This document shows, one piece after another, positions 6,852 through 14,600 of a stretch of DNA of 25,097 bases (its first letter is position 1; the number at the start of each line of letters is the position of its first letter). The position numbers and the translations under genes were made by a program. The DNA comes from UBA3103 sp002365855. GTDB lineage: Bacteria > Bacillota > Desulfotomaculia > Desulfotomaculales > Pelotomaculaceae. A model generated the notes under the pieces. The model was not told the DNA's origin, searched no databases, and saw nothing but the letters and a program-made list of their open reading frames with translations. The DNA lies in contig DAOURR010000033.1 in NCBI GenBank assembly GCA_030627625.1, positions 1-25,097 of the forward strand, written 5' to 3'.

Positions 6852-8036
6852 TTATTTATCCAGAAGCGCCTCCACGCCAGGCAGTTTGATCCCTTCCAAG
6901 AACTCAAGCGACGCCCCGCCGCCGGTCGAAATGTGAGTGATCCTGTCGGAAACCCCCAGTTTATTTACAGCGGCAACTGAATCACCACCGCCGATGACAG
7001 TGGTGGCGCTGCTGCCGGCCAGCGCCTGGGCGATGGCCTCGGTTCCTTTCGCGAACGGTTCCATTTCAAAAACTCCCATGGGGCCGTTCCAAACGATGGC
7101 CTTGGCATTTTTCAATGACTGTACAAAAATCGCCGTTGTTTCCGGGCCAATATCGAGGGCCATCCAATCACCGGGGATCTGGTCGACGCTGACTATTTTT
7201 TGTTCAGCATCCGGCGCCGCACCCGGCGCCACTACCACATCCACGGGCAGGAGCAGCTTAACCCCCTTGTTTTTTGCTTCAGCCATTAAGAGCTTAGCCT
7301 GCTCAATTTTATCTGTTTCCAGGAGTGATTTTCCGACGTTATGCCCCTGCGCCTTTAAAAAGGTATTAGCCATACCCCCGCCTATGATCATCGTGTCCAC
7401 TTTTCCCAGGAGGTTGGAGATCACGGCTATTTTGTCGGAAACCTTAGCCCCGCCGATAACCGCCGCGAAGGGCTTCTCCGGGAAGGTTAGAAGTCTGCCC
7501 AAAATGTCCAGTTCCTTTTCCATTAAAAAGCCTGCCACCGCCGGCAGGTAATCCGCCACACCCTCGGTGGAAGCATGAGCGCGGTGCGCAGTTCCAAAAG
7601 CGTCGTTTACAAAAATATCAGCCAGTTCTGCCAGCCGTCCTGCAAACCTTTCGTCATTCTTCTCTTCCTCAGGGTGGAAACGCACATTTTCCAGAAGGAC
7701 TACATCGCCTTCCTGCATCTGCTCAACAGCTTCCCGGGCGTCATCGCCAACGGAATCGTCCGCTTTTGCGACCTCCCTGTCCAGCAACTCTGACAGGCGG
7801 TCAGCAACCGGGTCCATTCTGTATTTTCCTTCCTCTTGCCCCTTGGGACGTCCCAGGTGTGAAACCAAAATAACTTTTGCCTTTTGTTCGATAAGATACT
7901 TGATTGTTGGAAGCGCCGCCGTAATCCTGGTATCGTCCGCTACCTTTCCGTTTTTGTCCAGGGGGACGTTAAAATCAACCCGTACCAGCACCCGCTTTCC
8001 GGCCACATCAACATCCCTTATCGTCTGCTTAGCCAA
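6852..8036 (-). CDS. pgk: Phosphoglycerate kinase
   Basis: Pgk transfers phosphate between 1,3-bisphosphoglycerate and ADP. The substrate-binding VRVDFNVP (about 18-25), SHLGRPKG, the hinge region, the nucleotide-binding GGGDSVAAV, and the C-terminal ISTGGGASLEFLEG are present. The open frame reaches 8138, but those 34 extra codons run through a strong hairpin. The TTG at 8034-8036, 8 nt behind AGGAGGTG, gives MAKQTIRDVDVAGKRVLVRVDFNVP and 394 residues, the standard length. The hairpin at 8080-8126 therefore lies in the leader, 44 nt upstream, and separates pgk from gap. tpiA follows in the same direction. Confidence 0.97.
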   Translation of the reverse strand: MAKQTIRDVDVAGKRVLVRVDFNVPLDKNGKVADDTRITAALPTIKYLIEQKAKVILVSHLGRPKGQEEGKYRMDPVADRLSELLDREVAKADDSVGDDAREAVEQMQEGDVVLLENVRFHPEEEKNDERFAGRLAELADIFVNDAFGTAHRAHASTEGVADYLPAVAGFLMEKELDILGRLLTFPEKPFAAVIGGAKVSDKIAVISNLLGKVDTMIIGGGMANTFLKAQGHNVGKSLLETDKIEQAKLLMAEAKNKGVKLLLPVDVVVAPGAAPDAEQKIVSVDQIPGDWMALDIGPETTAIFVQSLKNAKAIVWNGPMGVFEMEPFAKGTEAIAQALAGSSATTVIGGGDSVAAVNKLGVSDRITHISTGGGASLEFLEGIKLPGVEALLDK

Positions 8037-8079
8037 CGTTACAACACCTCCTAACTCCGGCATCCCTGTAAAAGCCATA

Positions 8080-8126
8080 AAAACCCGCCAACTCGTCCCC
8101 GCCTGCGGGACGTTCTGGCGGGTTTT
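8080..8126 (-). terminator. Strong hairpin between gap and pgk (terminator or attenuator)
   Basis: AAAACCCGCCA (8080-8090) pairs perfectly with TGGCGGGTTTT (8116-8126), and CGTCCC/GGGACG extends the stem inside. On the minus strand it ends in GGGTTTTTATGG, the form of an intrinsic terminator. It lies 113 nt after the gap stop and 44 nt before the pgk start, so it could end most gap transcripts or sit in the pgk leader as an attenuator. I see no convincing promoter between hairpin and pgk. Weak candidates lie upstream of it, such as TTGAAG with TAAGTA near 8190-8210. Confidence 0.75.
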
Positions 8127-8239
8127 CAACGAGCTCATCCCGACCTGCCCGGAACTTGCTGGCTTGTTACAGCGCTCTGGTCATTTATCCGTATTACTTA
8201 ACAGTACCTAAATTTATCTTCAAACTAAACATCGATGAC

Positions 8240-9274
8240 CTAATACCCCTTTGACGCCATGTATGCGAGAAGGTCCAGAACCCGCTCCGAATAGCCCCAC
8301 TCATTGTCATACCAGATTACCACCTTGGCCATGTTTCCTTCAACAACCATGGTGGATAGAGCGTCAACTATGCCCGAGTGAGTGTTCCCTTTGAAATCCG
8401 CCGAAACAAGGGGAAGCTCACAGTATTCAATGATTCCTTTTAAATACCCCTCAGCGGCTTCTTTTAAGGCTCCGTTTATTTCATCCCGGGAAGCAGGTCT
8501 TGCCAGTTCTGCCACCAGGTCCACTACCGAAACAGTGGGAACGGGAACCCGCATGGAGAAACCGCTAATCCTGCCCTTCAGCTCAGGCAGCACCAGCCCC
8601 ACAGCCTTGGCCGCGCCTGTTGTGGTAGGGATGATGGACAGATTGGCTGCTCTCGCCCGCCTCATATCCCGGTGAGGCATATCAAGAAGCTGCTGGTCGT
8701 TGGTGTAGGCGTGAACGGTGGTCATAAGCCCTTTGACGATGCCAAAGCTGTCATTCAGGACCTTGGCGACCGGCGCCAGGCAGTTGGTAGTGCAGGACGC
8801 GTTTGAAACAACATGGTGTACGGCCGGGTCGTAGTTTTCCTCGTTAACTCCCATTACCACTGTAAGGCAGTCACCACCCCTGGCGGGCGCGCTTAATATT
8901 ACTTTCTTCGCGCCTGCCTGGAGGTGCTTTGCCGCTTCTTCGGGGTTGTTAAATCTGCCCGTGGATTCAATCACAAAATCAGCGCCGAGTTCTTTCCAGG
9001 GGAGCAAAGCCGGGTCACCTTCCGCCAGGATCCTGATCTCATGTCCGTCAACCAGAATGGCGTCCTTTTTGGACTGAACATCGGCGTTATAAGTGCCGTA
9101 AATGGAGTCGTATTTGATCATGTGCGCAACAGATTGGGCATATGTTTCTGTCACCGGGATCCGCCTGGACTTGTGGTTTACCGCCACGACTTCGATATCC
9201 GGTCGCTTAAGCGCAATCCTTAAAATATCGCGGCCGATCCTCCCCAGTCCGTTAATCCCTATTTTCCAAACCAT
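8240..9274 (-). CDS. gap: Glyceraldehyde-3-phosphate dehydrogenase (type I), possibly NADP-preferring
   Basis: GAPDH oxidises glyceraldehyde-3-phosphate to 1,3-bisphosphoglycerate. In the 344-residue form the Rossmann opening KIGINGLGRIGR (4-15), catalytic C161 (SNASCTTNC) and H188 (TVHAYTNDQQ) are present, as are the RRARAANLSIIPTTTGAAKA and WYDNEWGYSERV signatures. After strand beta-2 the sequence is VAVNHKSRRIPVTETYAQS. The Asp that fixes NAD specificity in GapA enzymes is missing, and basic residues K35, R37 and R38 follow, which suggests use of NADP(H). I chose the ATG at 9274, which gives the usual N-terminus; a GTG at 9280 or an ATG at 9295 is possible. rpoN lies upstream, with no cggR between. 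Confidence 0.96.
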   Translation of the reverse strand: MVWKIGINGLGRIGRDILRIALKRPDIEVVAVNHKSRRIPVTETYAQSVAHMIKYDSIYGTYNADVQSKKDAILVDGHEIRILAEGDPALLPWKELGADFVIESTGRFNNPEEAAKHLQAGAKKVILSAPARGGDCLTVVMGVNEENYDPAVHHVVSNASCTTNCLAPVAKVLNDSFGIVKGLMTTVHAYTNDQQLLDMPHRDMRRARAANLSIIPTTTGAAKAVGLVLPELKGRISGFSMRVPVPTVSVVDLVAELARPASRDEINGALKEAAEGYLKGIIEYCELPLVSADFKGNTHSGIVDALSTMVVEGNMAKVVIWYDNEWGYSERVLDLLAYMASKGY

Positions 9275-9330
9275 TAGCACAACCGCTCCCTTCATTAGTA
9301 TATCTTATTGATCATTTTTTATAAAAAAGG

Positions 9331-9359
9331 TACATACCTATTCTCCACCAGCCCGGCAA
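9331..9359 (-). promoter_or_regulatory. Possible promoter of gap
   Basis: TTGCCG (9354-9359), a 17-nt spacer and TATGTA (9331-9336) on the minus strand. The -35 is close to the TTGCCA used at secG and at the thioesterase gene, but the -10 is weak. The palindrome at 9372-9386 lies 12 bp further upstream, which fits a regulated promoter. Confidence 0.35.
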
Positions 9360-9371
9360 GTTCCTTCAGAG

Positions 9372-9386
9372 ATAAAGTCACTTTAT
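9372..9386. promoter_or_regulatory. Perfect palindrome upstream of gap (candidate operator)
   Basis: ATAAAGT-C-ACTTTAT is a perfect 7+1+7 inverted repeat, about 100 bp upstream of the gap start in the rpoN-gap intergenic region. It does not match the consensus of CggR, Rex or CcpA sites as I know them. A role as operator is inference from symmetry and position only. Confidence 0.4.
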
Positions 9387-9457
9387 GACAGAAATTCCGG
9401 GGTACCTGTTATTAACGCCGTCAGCCCCGAAATCTATTTGAGATTATTTTAATTCTT

Positions 9458-10873
9458 CTAATACCTTTTTCTCTTCCCTATGGCCGGTATGCCCAGTTGA
9501 TCCCGGTATTTAGCGACTGTTCGCCTGGAAATAGTGATTCCTTTCTGCCTGAACGTCTCAGAAATGATCTGGTCATTGATGGGCCTTGTGCTGTTCTCCC
9601 CGGCCACAATTTCCTGGAGCATTTTTTTTATGCACTCAGCGGAGGTGGCTGTTCCGGAAGCGTTGCTCAGGCCGGTGCAGAAGAAATATTTCATTTCAAA
9701 GAGACCCTGAGGGGTTTGAATATATTTATTAGAGGTTGCCCTGCTGACCGTGGACTCGTGCAGGCCAACTTTTTCTGCAACTTTCTTGAGATTTAGCGGC
9801 TTTAAATGTTTGACGCCGCGGTCCAGGAAATCTCTCTGCAGCTCAACCAGACAGCTGGCTACCTTGTACAGGGTCAGGCGTCTCTGCTCGATGCTCCTGA
9901 TCAGCCAGGCTGCGGCATTCAGCTTGCTTTCCACAAAGCGTCGGGTCCTGGAGTCGCAGTTAAAGTCCTTGGACAATACGGAGCGGTAGGTGGAATTGAT
10001 GATCAGCCGGGGCACGTTAGTATCGTTGACCAGGATAATATACTCTCCCTCAACCTTTTCCAAAACGACGTCAGGAATGATGTAGCGAATGTCGTTCGGG
10101 TGAGAAAAATTGCGTCCTGGCTTGGGTTCGAGGGTTTTGATCAGATCTGTCGCTTTCTGAACCTCCATGACTGTTTCGCCAAGTTCCTGCGCGATCCTGT
10201 TTATCTTTCCATCCGCAAGGTCCTCAAGATAATTTGTAATTATTCTTATGACAGTTTTGTCCCTGCAACCGAGTTGATCTACCTGGATCAGGAGGCACTC
10301 CTCAAGGTTCCTGGCTCCAACCCCGGGCGGGTCAAAGTTCTGAATCATCTTCAGGGCTGCCTCAGCCTCTGCAACTTCAACCTTCAGCCGAAGCGCCACC
10401 TCTTGCAGGGAAACCCCCAGGTAGCCTTTTTCGTCGATATTGCCGATCAGGTATTCTCCAATCAGCCTTTCCCGGTGACTGCAGGCACTGATACACAACT
10501 GGGACAGGAGGTGCTCGCAAAGCGTGGCCGTATGAGACAGGTACAGTTCATAACCGTATTCCTGCCCTGTCTGCAGCCTTTCCTGGCGGTATAATCCCAG
10601 GTCGCTGCCGTCCTGGAAATACTCTTCCCAATCGAGATCGTTTTCCAGCTTTTCTGCTTCGGTCTCAGCGGGGGCATCCTTTTTATCGTACTCCGCCGTC
10701 CTGTCCGCCTCGTCCTCCCGCAGTTCCAGCAGAGGATTTTCAAGAAGCTGTTGCTCTAAATATTGGGAAAGCTCCAGGGAAGATAGCTGCAACACGGTAA
10801 TGGCCTGGCGCAATTCGGGGGTCATGATTAACTTTTGTGTTTGTCCCACTTGCAACCCGTAGCCCATTCGCAT
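9458..10873 (-). CDS. rpoN: RNA polymerase sigma-54 factor
   Basis: Sigma-54 directs RNA polymerase to -24/-12 promoters and needs AAA+ activators. The 471-residue protein has region I (LQVGQTQKLIMTPELRQAITVLQLSSLEL, split here as about residues 7-35), then an acidic linker (about 53-92). The core-binding domain follows (about 105-300, including NFDPPGVGARNLEECLLIQ). The helix-turn-helix LNLKKVAEKVGLHESTVSRA is at 360-379 and the RpoN box SRRTVAKYR at 449-457. The ATG at 10873 lies 9 nt behind GGAGG. No sigma-54 activator gene is in the window. In several Firmicutes rpoN precedes cggR-gap; here gap follows directly, 183 nt after the stop. Confidence 0.97.
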   Translation of the reverse strand: MRMGYGLQVGQTQKLIMTPELRQAITVLQLSSLELSQYLEQQLLENPLLELREDEADRTAEYDKKDAPAETEAEKLENDLDWEEYFQDGSDLGLYRQERLQTGQEYGYELYLSHTATLCEHLLSQLCISACSHRERLIGEYLIGNIDEKGYLGVSLQEVALRLKVEVAEAEAALKMIQNFDPPGVGARNLEECLLIQVDQLGCRDKTVIRIITNYLEDLADGKINRIAQELGETVMEVQKATDLIKTLEPKPGRNFSHPNDIRYIIPDVVLEKVEGEYIILVNDTNVPRLIINSTYRSVLSKDFNCDSRTRRFVESKLNAAAWLIRSIEQRRLTLYKVASCLVELQRDFLDRGVKHLKPLNLKKVAEKVGLHESTVSRATSNKYIQTPQGLFEMKYFFCTGLSNASGTATSAECIKKMLQEIVAGENSTRPINDQIISETFRQKGITISRRTVAKYRDQLGIPAIGKRKRY

Positions 10874-11016
10874 TACGCGCTTCCTCCGTTGGTGTTCAGG
10901 GACGTTTCTTGTTTAATATTTCTCCAAAGTTCGCTCTTTTTCCTGCCTTTCAAACGTTTATAACGGAATATTCGGCAGGCAATTATTTCATACCCTGCCA
11001 TAAAAATTATCCTGGT

Positions 11017-11625
11017 CTAGTTTTGAGCTCTTCTTGTAGTACGGCGCAGCTCCCGCAGGCACAGGCTGCCCGCGATAATTATAGTCAGCGCCAGCGCGGC
11101 CGACGCCGCCAGAAATTTCTGCCCTGCTGTGTAAAGATAGGGGTGAATCCCGATGCTGTAGTCCATCAGGTCGTTGAGAAGCATCCACAAACCGGTAAAT
11201 GCGGCAATGGCAAGCCCGGGGCGCAGGTTTTTGAGGAAGATTGCCCCTTCAACCGCCATGCCCAGGTGGGAAAGCCAGAGAGCAGCTACCATAATTTCCA
11301 CGGGCCCGCCCCCGAACCAGTACTGAGTGATGATCACGATGGCCCAAATCCCGTATTTGACAGCCGCTGTAAAGGCAACCGTTTGAAACAGCAGGACCCA
11401 CACCCCACCCCCCCGGAGTAGCAGCGCCAGGGTTAAAAGCGTGGTGGCGAATGGGCTGTCAGCAACAAATGTCCATAAATAAACCGGGCTGGCCGCCAGC
11501 TGCTCGTGATACCAGTAGTAGCCATACAGGGACCCGAGCCCGTTTACCACTATCAGGGGCAGTGTAAATCGCAGCTGCCAGGGGTCGCGCCAGAAGTCCC
11601 GCCAGATTCTTATTAATAGATCCAA
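11017..11625 (-). CDS. DUF1405 (YpjA-like) integral membrane protein
   Basis: The 202-residue product is strongly hydrophobic with about five to six predicted membrane segments (roughly 18-38, 58-78, 80-98, 105-125, 133-152, 166-188). The motifs VNGLGSLYGYYWYHEQL, FVADSPFA, KYGIWAIVI, LSHLGMAVEG and DYSIGIHPYL match my memory of the DUF1405 family, which includes B. subtilis YpjA. The function of the family is not known to me. The start is TTG at 11623-11625, 9 nt behind GGAAGG. It lies 60 nt after the acyltransferase gene and 143 nt before rpoN. The gap to rpoN holds a small hairpin (GGCAGG/CCTGCC) without a T run. Confidence 0.82.
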   Translation of the reverse strand: MDLLIRIWRDFWRDPWQLRFTLPLIVVNGLGSLYGYYWYHEQLAASPVYLWTFVADSPFATTLLTLALLLRGGGVWVLLFQTVAFTAAVKYGIWAIVIITQYWFGGGPVEIMVAALWLSHLGMAVEGAIFLKNLRPGLAIAAFTGLWMLLNDLMDYSIGIHPYLYTAGQKFLAASAALALTIIIAGSLCLRELRRTTRRAQN

Positions 11626-11685
11626 GGAATGTTACCTTCCTGCAAATTATTTAATACCATCGTCTAAAATGATTGGATCCGGTGT

Positions 11686-12204
11686 TCAAGTGGGCGGGCT
11701 TTCTTCTTTAACGGCGCCGGCAGCCCGGCGTCTGACCCTGGCCGGCACTCCGGCCGCAAGCGCGCCCGGGGGAATATCACGGTTGACCAGGGAGCCAGCG
11801 CCCACCATGGCGCCGTCTCCGATGCTTACGCCAGGCAGGATCGTGACATTTGAGCCGATCAGCACCCCTGAGCCTATCTCCACCTGCCCCCTGCTGTACT
11901 CGCGCACCATAAATTCATGAGTCAGGATCGTGGCGTTGTAACCTATGACGCTGTCGTCCCCTATTGATATTAGCTGTGGAAAAAATAAATCGAACATGGC
12001 CATCAGGCCCACAGAAACACCTTTGCCTATCCGGATGCCCAGAAGGCGGCGGTACAGGAAATTTTTCAGCCCGAAAAAAGGGAGGTAGCGGCAGATGCTG
12101 ATCACGAAGAAATTAAAAGCCACCCTGGGGAGGCTGACCAGCTTGAACGAATAGCGCATTGAGTTCATGTTCCCGGGCGAGGGCAGCTTTTCAATCCTTC
12201 TCAT
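11686..12204 (-). CDS. Left-handed beta-helix acyltransferase (hexapeptide repeat)
   Basis: The 172-residue protein has imperfect hexapeptide repeats from about residue 57 to 142 (for example ISIGDDSVIGYNATI and VEIGSGVLIGSNVTILPG), followed by NRDIPPGALAAGVPARV. This is the layout of the maltose/galactoside O-acetyltransferase group. H96 in LTHEF is the probable catalytic base. The N-terminus is unusual for that group: a basic stretch and a hydrophobic segment (about 27-46) suggest membrane association, as in acyltransferases that modify surface glycans. The acceptor cannot be predicted. Its ATG overlaps the whiA stop as ATGA, with CGGAG 9 nt upstream, so translation is coupled to whiA. Confidence 0.85.
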   Translation of the reverse strand: MRRIEKLPSPGNMNSMRYSFKLVSLPRVAFNFFVISICRYLPFFGLKNFLYRRLLGIRIGKGVSVGLMAMFDLFFPQLISIGDDSVIGYNATILTHEFMVREYSRGQVEIGSGVLIGSNVTILPGVSIGDGAMVGAGSLVNRDIPPGALAAGVPARVRRRAAGAVKEESPPT

Positions 12205-13145
12205 GGTTTTTTACTCCGGATGATTTCTGCAATTTCTTCAATCCTGCGCATGCGGTGGTTAACCCCGGATTTACCCAGGCGGGGCTCTGTAAAATCCCCC
12301 AGCTCTTTCAGGCTGGCGTCGGGGTATTTGACCCGGATTTCCGCGATTTCTCTCAATTGTTTCGGAATCTGATCCAGCCCGAGTGTGTCCCTGATCAGCT
12401 TGATATTCTCGATCTGGCGCACGGCGGCGTTTACAGTCTTGTTCAAATTGGACGTCTCGCAGTTGACCAGGCGGTTTACCTGGTTGCGCATATCTTTATA
12501 AATCCTGGCGTTTTCAAAGTTGAGCAGGGCGGAGTGAGCCCCCAGGATATTCAAGAAACTGATAATCTGCTCACTCTCCTTCAGGTAAACAACGTGCCAG
12601 TTTTTCCGCTGGCTCACTCCGGCGGCCAGGTGGAATTTTTTCATCAGCTTGCGAATGGCGAGGGCAAATTTTTCGTTGGTGGTAACAACTTCAAGATGAT
12701 AAGTCCCTTCCGGGGTGTTTACCGAGCCACCGCCCAGAAACACTCCCCTGAGGTAAGCGCGCCGGCAGCAGTCAGAGCGCAGCAAATCATCGGGTGCCGC
12801 CTGCCCCAGATGACCGGTCTGGTCCACCATGCCCAGGCAGTCCAGAATCTCTTTCATCCTTTTCTGGGGGGGAATGCGGACCTGATATACATTGTTTTTT
12901 CTAAGCCGTGTTTTTCGCTGGACAAGTACCTGGGTCTGAAGGCCGAAAACGTCTTTTACCAGGGAAAATATTTTTCTGGCAACTGCGGCGTTTTCGTTAA
13001 CGATGTTCAGAGACACCTGCCGGCCACTGCTAATCTGGATGCTTCCGCCCATTTTGATGAGAGCGGCCAGTTCAGCCAGGCGGCAGCACGAACGCTGATC
13101 CACAATCCGCGCCAGTTCGTTTTTGGTTACAGCCGAAAAGGACAA
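12201..13145 (-). CDS. whiA: DNA-binding protein WhiA
   Basis: WhiA is a DNA-binding protein with a degenerate LAGLIDADG homing-endonuclease fold and a C-terminal helix-turn-helix. It affects sporulation in actinomycetes and cell division or chromosome segregation in Bacillus. Seen here are the N-terminal MSFSAVTKNELARI, the CCRLAELAALIKMGGSI segment, CCRRAYLRGVFLGGGSVNTPEGTYHLEV at about 126-153 (LAGLIDADG part), and the C-terminal SLKELGDFTEP with NHRMRRIEEIAE (HTH). The length of 314 residues is normal. The TTG at 13143-13145 lies 5 nt behind GGGGAG. It has its own promoter after the yvcK terminator, which separates it from rapZ-yvcK, although the three genes are neighbours as in other Firmicutes. 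Confidence 0.96.
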   Translation of the reverse strand: MSFSAVTKNELARIVDQRSCCRLAELAALIKMGGSIQISSGRQVSLNIVNENAAVARKIFSLVKDVFGLQTQVLVQRKTRLRKNNVYQVRIPPQKRMKEILDCLGMVDQTGHLGQAAPDDLLRSDCCRRAYLRGVFLGGGSVNTPEGTYHLEVVTTNEKFALAIRKLMKKFHLAAGVSQRKNWHVVYLKESEQIISFLNILGAHSALLNFENARIYKDMRNQVNRLVNCETSNLNKTVNAAVRQIENIKLIRDTLGLDQIPKQLREIAEIRVKYPDASLKELGDFTEPRLGKSGVNHRMRRIEEIAEIIRSKKP

Positions 13146-13173
13146 AACCGCTCCCCTCTTTCTTTTGGCATAT

Positions 13174-13182
13174 ATTATACCA
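13174..13182 (-). promoter_or_regulatory. Extended -10 promoter of whiA
   Basis: TGGTATAAT is seen on the minus strand (TGG at 13180-13182, TATAAT at 13174-13179), about 29 nt upstream of the whiA TTG. No good -35 is present because the T-run of the yvcK terminator occupies that position. An extended -10 can work without one. Confidence 0.55.
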
Positions 13183-13207
13183 CAAAAAAAACAGCGGGAT
13201 TACCCGC
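13183..13207 (-). terminator. Intrinsic terminator of the rapZ-yvcK unit
   Basis: On the minus strand GCGGG pairs with CCCGC around the 4-nt loop TAAT, and TGTTTTTTTTG follows. It begins 36 nt after the yvcK stop codon. It overlaps the region where the whiA -35 would be, so the two units are packed tightly. Confidence 0.75.
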
Positions 13208-13242
13208 GCATATTCTTGACAAAACTATTTAGATCAAGCACT

Positions 13243-14589
13243 TCACCTGGCTTCGGTGATCTCACTCTCCTGTTCTCTTTTTTGCAGTGCACCTAAATAT
13301 TTTACCTTTTCGTGCTGCCCTTTGGAATCAAAAACCAGGCGGAGAATTACCTGGGCCAGCCTGTCGGGGTGGTGCCGCACAACGTCCGTGCGGTGGACCA
13401 AATTCTCACCGACCGCCTGAACACCCATTTTTTCAACTTTGTCCAGATCAGGCGACACCGGTTCGGCTCCTTCCTGCCGGTAACGTGCACGCAGCCTCAG
13501 CGGCACATGGCCTGTGTTCAGCACGGCATAATCCAGAAATTTGCCGGCATGGGCGGTGATGGCGCTCAGGTGGGAAGAAGCTGTGTACCCCCCGGTTTCT
13601 CCAGGCTGGGTCATCACGTTGCAAACATATATTTTTATGGCTGAGGTCCTGGACAACGCTTCCGGTATACCTTTCACCAGCAGGTTGGGAATAATGCTGG
13701 TATAAAGGCTGCCCGGCCCAAGAACAACCGCGTCGGCATCACTGATTGCCGCCAGCGTCCCAGGAAGTGGCAGGCAGCGGAACGGTTTGAGAAAGAGTTT
13801 CTTAATCCTCACCGGGCTGCGGGATATCTTGGATTCTCCCTGTACAACCGTGCCGTCGGATAGTTCAGCGCAGAGGTTTACATCGGTCAGGGTCGCCGGC
13901 AGTACCTGGCCGCGAATGGCCAAAACCTTGCTCAAACTCCTGACAGCCTGGTCAAAGCTGCCGGTCATCTCGGTCAGCGCCGCCAGCAGCAGGTTGCCTG
14001 TACTATGCCCTGCCAGTTCTCCGTTTTTAAAGCGATGTTGAAGCAGTCCTTCCATCAAAGGCTCTTTGTCGGCCAGCGCTACGAGGCAGTTCCGGATGTC
14101 GCCCGGCGGAAGCATACCCTGGTCACCTCTGAGGCGCCCGGAACTGCCCCCGTCATCTGCAACTGTAACAATGGCTGTGAGGTTGCTGGTATACTTCTTC
14201 AGGCCCCGCAGGAGGACTGAAAGGCCGGTGCCGCCGCCAATCACCACAATTTTTGGGCCGCGCTGAAGGCTGCGCCTGGTAAAAATTATTTCAGCCACCC
14301 GTCCCTCCTGTTCCGGCGCCAGCACCCCGGCAATGGAGTGAAAGGCTTTAATCAGACCGAAAGCCAGGACCAGCAGCCCGGATACAATAAAGAAAATACC
14401 GGCCGCCCTCTGGTACTCCGCCCCGAAAAGCCAGTACTCCAGGCGGTGAATTGAACGAGCGAAATCACCCAGCAGCCTGCCCCCCATCAGGAGGTCAACG
14501 CCGAGCGAGGCCAGTAAAAAACCGGTTAGGGCGAGAAGCAGCCACCTCTTGACACGCATTCCCGGGTAGAACCATTTAAGAATGCCCAA
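13243..14589 (-). CDS. yvcK: YvcK-family gluconeogenesis factor with N-terminal membrane segments
   Basis: YvcK (CofD-like fold) is needed for growth on gluconeogenic carbon sources in Bacillus, influences cell-wall synthesis and binds UDP-sugars. The core starts near residue 112. It contains KIVVIGGGTGLSVLLRGLK, VTVADDGGSSGRLR (142-154), PPGDIRN (161-167), GHSTGNLLLAAL, LGPGSLYTSIIPNLL and YVCNVMTQPGET. Unlike the roughly 320-residue Bacillus form, this 448-residue protein begins with two hydrophobic segments (about 15-35 and 62-83), so it is probably anchored in the membrane. The TTG at 14587-14589 lies 8 nt behind AGGGG. The rapZ stop codon overlaps that ribosome site, leaving 11 nt between the genes. 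Confidence 0.96.
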   Translation of the reverse strand: MGILKWFYPGMRVKRWLLLALTGFLLASLGVDLLMGGRLLGDFARSIHRLEYWLFGAEYQRAAGIFFIVSGLLVLAFGLIKAFHSIAGVLAPEQEGRVAEIIFTRRSLQRGPKIVVIGGGTGLSVLLRGLKKYTSNLTAIVTVADDGGSSGRLRGDQGMLPPGDIRNCLVALADKEPLMEGLLQHRFKNGELAGHSTGNLLLAALTEMTGSFDQAVRSLSKVLAIRGQVLPATLTDVNLCAELSDGTVVQGESKISRSPVRIKKLFLKPFRCLPLPGTLAAISDADAVVLGPGSLYTSIIPNLLVKGIPEALSRTSAIKIYVCNVMTQPGETGGYTASSHLSAITAHAGKFLDYAVLNTGHVPLRLRARYRQEGAEPVSPDLDKVEKMGVQAVGENLVHRTDVVRHHPDRLAQVILRLVFDSKGQHEKVKYLGALQKREQESEITEAR

Positions 14590-14600
14590 TTTTTCAACCC

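Noticed and set aside
10985..11012. GGCAGG/CCTGCC hairpin between the DUF1405 gene and rpoN
   Set aside because: Six-bp stem with a long loop and no T tract; not convincing as a terminator.
12159..13232. Plus-strand open frame of 357 codons opposite whiA
   Set aside because: It mirrors whiA and its promoter region, lacks a ribosome site and protein motifs, and is explained by codon bias of the real gene.
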